64,000 bases of DNA from Acidobacteriaceae bacterium (GTDB taxonomy: Bacteria; Acidobacteriota; Terriglobia; Terriglobales; Acidobacteriaceae): assembly GCA_003151335.1 (NCBI GenBank), contig PLXE01000071.1:1-64000 (forward strand). Reading direction: 5' to 3'. Below the pieces are notes generated by a model. The model did no database searches and was not told the origin of the DNA. It saw only the letters and a list, made by a program, of their open reading frames with translations. Below are positions 61,430-64,000 of this stretch, piece by piece. Position numbers and translations under genes: made by a program. Numbering within the stretch: the stretch's first letter is position 1; every line of letters begins with the position of its first letter.

Positions 61430-61999
61430 GTGCCCCACGGCGGGCTGGGGTACATGACGGTCTGGCCCACCGGCCAGACGCGGCCACTGGTTTCCACCTT
61501 GAACGATGTCCCCGGAACCATCATCGCCAATGCGGCCATTGTACCCGCCGGCACCAGCGGCGACGTTTCGGTTTATCCCAGCAACGACACCGACGTGATC
61601 ATTGACATCAACGGCTACTTCGCGCCCGCAGGTCCGGGTGGACTGTCGCTGTACCCGGCGGCGCCTTGCCGGGTCATCGACACCCGCCACGTGGGCAACG
61701 GTCAGCCCTTCAGCGGGACCCTGACTCCTCCGGTGGATGTGGTGCACAGCCCGTGTGAACCGCCAGTCACGGCGCTGGCGTATGTCTTCAACGCGACGGT
61801 GGTGCCGACCGGCGCGCTGGGCTACCTGACATTGTGGCCGGATGGTGAATCGAAACCGCTGGTCTCGACCTTGAACGCATTGGATGGATCGATCACCAAC
61901 AACATGGCCATCGTGCCCAGCACCAACGGAAAGGTCGATGCTTTTGCGGCTGGGATCACGCAACTGATCCTCGACATCTCCAGCTACTTCGCGCCATAG
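61430..61999 (+). pseudogene. C-terminal fragment of a secreted protein with PCR-x-x-DTR / LGYLT.WP domains
   Basis: From VPHGGLGYMTVWPTGQTRP the frame encodes the second half of one domain, then a full domain from PAAPCRVIDTRHVG to LGYLTLWPDGESKPLVSTL and ILDISSYFAP. The YVTN protein at 62680 carries the same domain (TPCRLYDTR, LGYLTMWPTG). There is no start codon in context: the 5' side runs into the inverted GloVer piece, and the frame from GTG 61361 is antisense GloVer. It is thus a chimeric or broken gene end. Confidence 0.6.
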
Positions 62000-62138
62000 T
62001 TGAAAGCGGCGGTTCGGTCGACCGATTCACGAAGGCAGGTGGAAGCATCCAAGGCCTCACCTGCCTTTTCTCGCGGTCTACCTACGTCCCTGATGTGCTG
62101 AAAAACTATAGAGTTGGTGCGATGGAACAATCGCCCGA

Positions 62139-62251
62139 AATCCAGCCCCGCAGGGGCGAAAGAGTTTGGCCCAGCACGGAGCCGCAGGCGGAGTGCTGGG
62201 TAAAGTGGAAAGTAGATCCGAGTCCCTTAGGGACGGCACAGTTCTCACACA
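62139..62251 (+). repeat. Host palindromic repeat copy with a CCGCAGGCGG loop insert
   Basis: GAAATCCAGCCCCGCAGGGG, GGCCCAGCAC-GGAGCCGCAGG, CGGAGTGCTGGGTAAAG, and GAGTCCCTTAGGGACGGCAC. The loop insert differs from the 43-bp unit but occupies the same place. Confidence 0.7.
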
Positions 62252-62276
62252 CCGTAGCTCGCTTGACATCCTTGTC

Positions 62277-62311
62277 TTGAAGGGGCGTGGCTTCAGCCAC
62301 GCCGAAAAAGG
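62277..62311. repeat. TGAAGGGG palindrome (third copy)
   Basis: CTTGAAGGGGC, GCGTGGCTTCAGCCACGC, CG. It is the same family as in tgt and at 55947. Confidence 0.7.
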
Positions 62312-62679
62312 CTTCCTTATCATTTTGTCATCCCGCAGGAGCGCGAGGAGCCTTGCGACTGCGCGCGACTGAGGGACCTGCTTTCTCAAGGGTCTGCAAC
62401 CACCAGTCAAAAGCATGTCAACAGAGCTACACACCGTCACCGTCTGAAGCACACACCGTCACGGCAAAGCAATGACTTTTCCCTTATCTGTACACCGAGC
62501 CGTGACTCTCGTCACTGACGGCTCGCTCGTCGCGGGGGAGAATATCCTCCGTTAGCCACTTCAGCTTCGCCGAGGTCACCAGATACCCGGCTGCATCCCC
62601 AACCTAATGTGGGCCGAGTCATTCGCTTTTGTCGAGCTTCACACCGCCGCAAGAAGCTGATTGAGATCGGGAGGCAATC

Positions 62680-64000
62680 ATGCAAAGCGTTCGTCGTGCT
62701 CTCTATGTATTGATTCTGGTCGTCAGCTTCGCAGTGCTATCGCTGCCTGCCTTCGCGCAGCAAGTGATTGCGACCGTACCCGTTGGAGGAGCATTCCCAT
62801 GGGCTTTGGCGGTTAATCCTGTAACCAATAAGATCTACGTCGCCATCGCGAACAATAATAAGACGACGGTCATTGATGGAATAACTCTATCGACAACCGA
62901 TGTCATCGTCGGATTGAACCCCGCCGCACTAGTCCTCAACCCTGTAACTAATAAAGTCTATGTTTCGAGTGGCGCCGAGGACACTGTTACTGTCATTGAC
63001 GGCCTTACGCTTTCCACCTCTAGCATCCCAGTCGGACGTTATCCGGATGCCATGGTCGTTGACTCGGTGACTAACAAGATCTACGTCACCAGTTCGGCAA
63101 ACAGCGTCACGGTTATCGATGGTGCAACCAACAGCACCATTAGCGTTCCCCTAAGTAACAGCGCCCTCGCTATAGATGTCAACTCTGTGACCAACAAAAT
63201 CTATGTCGCGGTGGGCGACGGTACCGTAGCCATAATAGACGGGGCGACACTTTCGACAACGACCATCCCGGTCGCAACAGGCCCACTCACCGTAAACCCG
63301 ATAACCAACAAGATCTACACCATTAATTTTAACGACAACACGATGACCGTCATAGATGGGACGACTCTCTCCACGATCACGATCCCGGTAGGACTAAATC
63401 CCGATGCTGTGGCCGTCAATCCCATGACCAATATGATCTACGTTGCCAACGTTACCGACAACACCGTTACTGCAATCAACGGCATAACGCTTTCTACAGC
63501 TACGGTCCCCGTCGGCCAAGGCCCGGACGTTATTGCGGTTGATTCTGTGACGGATAAGATTTACGTCGGAAACCTGAACGACAACAGCGTAACCATGATC
63601 GACGGGACGACCGACTCCACTACTACAGTCTCTGTCGGCGATTTGCCGGAGCACATTGCGGTGAATGCGGTTACCAACAGAATATATGTCTCTAACTTTA
63701 CGAGTGGCACAGTCTCCGTCATTGCCGGCGCCAGCTCCAGCCCGGCGCAATTTGTGGCTGTCACACCGTGTCGCCTATATGACACGCGGCCGCAGTACGG
63801 CGGCAGCGGTCCCATTCCCGGAGGGACCTCGCAAACGTTTAACCTTCCCCAGTTGGCGCAATTGAAAGGCTGTGCCGATCTGTCCTCGGCGGTCGCCTAT
63901 TCGCTGAATGTGGCCGTCGTGCCGCACGGATATCTGGGGTATTTGACGATGTGGCCCACGGGCGAAGACCAGCCTGTCGTGGCCACGCTGAATTCTCTGG
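62680..64000 (+). CDS. Secreted YVTN beta-propeller protein (3' end outside window)
   Basis: GGGAGG precedes ATG 62680, and the frame stays open to the last base (440 codons seen). The signal peptide ends AFA. Eight propeller repeats follow, each with a V(T)NKIYV strand and a TVIDG.TLST strand. After about residue 350 comes a second domain (FVAVTPCRLYDTRPQ ... AYSLNVAVVPHGYLGYLTMWPTGEDQPVVATLNSL), the same type as the fragment at 61430-61999. It is likely a surface protein. The codons are less GC-rich than the neighbours in the propeller part, which may reflect expansion of the repeats or transfer. Confidence 0.75.
   Translation, partial: MQSVRRALYVLILVVSFAVLSLPAFAQQVIATVPVGGAFPWALAVNPVTNKIYVAIANNNKTTVIDGITLSTTDVIVGLNPAALVLNPVTNKVYVSSGAEDTVTVIDGLTLSTSSIPVGRYPDAMVVDSVTNKIYVTSSANSVTVIDGATNSTISVPLSNSALAIDVNSVTNKIYVAVGDGTVAIIDGATLSTTTIPVATGPLTVNPITNKIYTINFNDNTMTVIDGTTLSTITIPVGLNPDAVAVNPMTNMIYVANVTDNTVTAINGITLSTATVPVGQGPDVIAVDSVTDKIYVGNLNDNSVTMIDGTTDSTTTVSVGDLPEHIAVNAVTNRIYVSNFTSGTVSVIAGASSSPAQFVAVTPCRLYDTRPQYGGSGPIPGGTSQTFNLPQLAQLKGCADLSSAVAYSLNVAVVPHGYLGYLTMWPTGEDQPVVATLNSL

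Larger units (their letters stand above)
62000..62679. other. Gene-free, repeat-rich region
   Basis: It holds a host palindromic repeat (62139-62251), a TGAAGGGG palindrome (62277-62311), a TGTCATCC..CCTGCTTT element (62327-62390) and a direct repeat of ACACACCGTCAC (near 62427 and 62449). No gene is apparent. The right end must hold the promoter of the YVTN gene. Confidence 0.5.

Overview
The window looks like a chromosomal segment of an Acidobacteriota (Terriglobia-like) bacterium, possibly from a metagenome assembly. It is GC-rich, encodes a Gram-negative envelope (LptD, TolC, Sec and TonB/ExbBD parts), two PEP-CTERM proteins, secreted proteins built from Ig-like, YVTN, BNR, GloVer and kelch-type repeats, a fused alpha-beta 2-oxoacid dehydrogenase E1 and a homodimeric AceE. 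These features together are familiar from Acidobacteriota. Assignment below phylum level is inference. I saw no tRNA, rRNA, CRISPR array or intact prophage.

Layout. 1-4.2 kb: end of a beta-barrel gene, a frameshifted CZB-domain gene, an EVE-domain protein, a secreted galactose-oxidase-like propeller and a 3-hydroxyacyl-CoA dehydrogenase. 4.2-7.5 kb: an ECF sigma/anti-sigma pair divergent from a Tat-exported phosphoesterase, cupredoxin and DUF2231 operon; both directions carry the same promoter-like motif. 7.7-18.2 kb: secreted BNR protein, MATE transporter, TolC-family protein, first PEP-CTERM gene, Ig-repeat lipoprotein and a small membrane protein. 18.2-30.6 kb: aceE, an IscA/ErpA-type protein, a YVTN lipoprotein, uvrB, an old insertion-sequence remnant, a saccharopine-dehydrogenase-like gene with doxX, and the fused E1. 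30.8-41.3 kb: gph, an RDD protein, lptD, larE, a DsbA-like lipoprotein, a SurA-like isomerase, and biotin carboxylase with its biotin carrier and a solitary HicB-like gene between them. 41.4-50.7 kb: a 59-residue ORF, tonB-exbB-exbD-exbD-TPR operon, and tgt-yajC-secD-secF. 51-60 kb: conserved hypothetical, CADD-family protein, mnmG, second PEP-CTERM gene, an HTH regulator, an MBL-fold hydrolase and a Ser/Thr kinase with TPRs. 60.3-64 kb: a broken GloVer-repeat gene, an inversion junction and a YVTN protein running off the end.

The most unusual material is in repeats and shared control regions. (i) The two PEP-CTERM genes, 41 kb apart on opposite strands, share a GG-N10-GC promoter-like site, a 170-190 base leader, a TTG start, protein ends and a terminator loop. 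(ii) A palindromic unit of exactly 43 bp occurs four times; two or three copies sit in the hairpin loops of a second repeat family and one forms the 3' end of tgt. Its stem shows compensatory changes. (iii) Two tRNA-modification genes, mnmG and tgt, carry in-frame repeat insertions. (iv) Two genes are each broken by what looks like one missing G in a G-run, so sequencing or assembly error must be considered before calling them pseudogenes.
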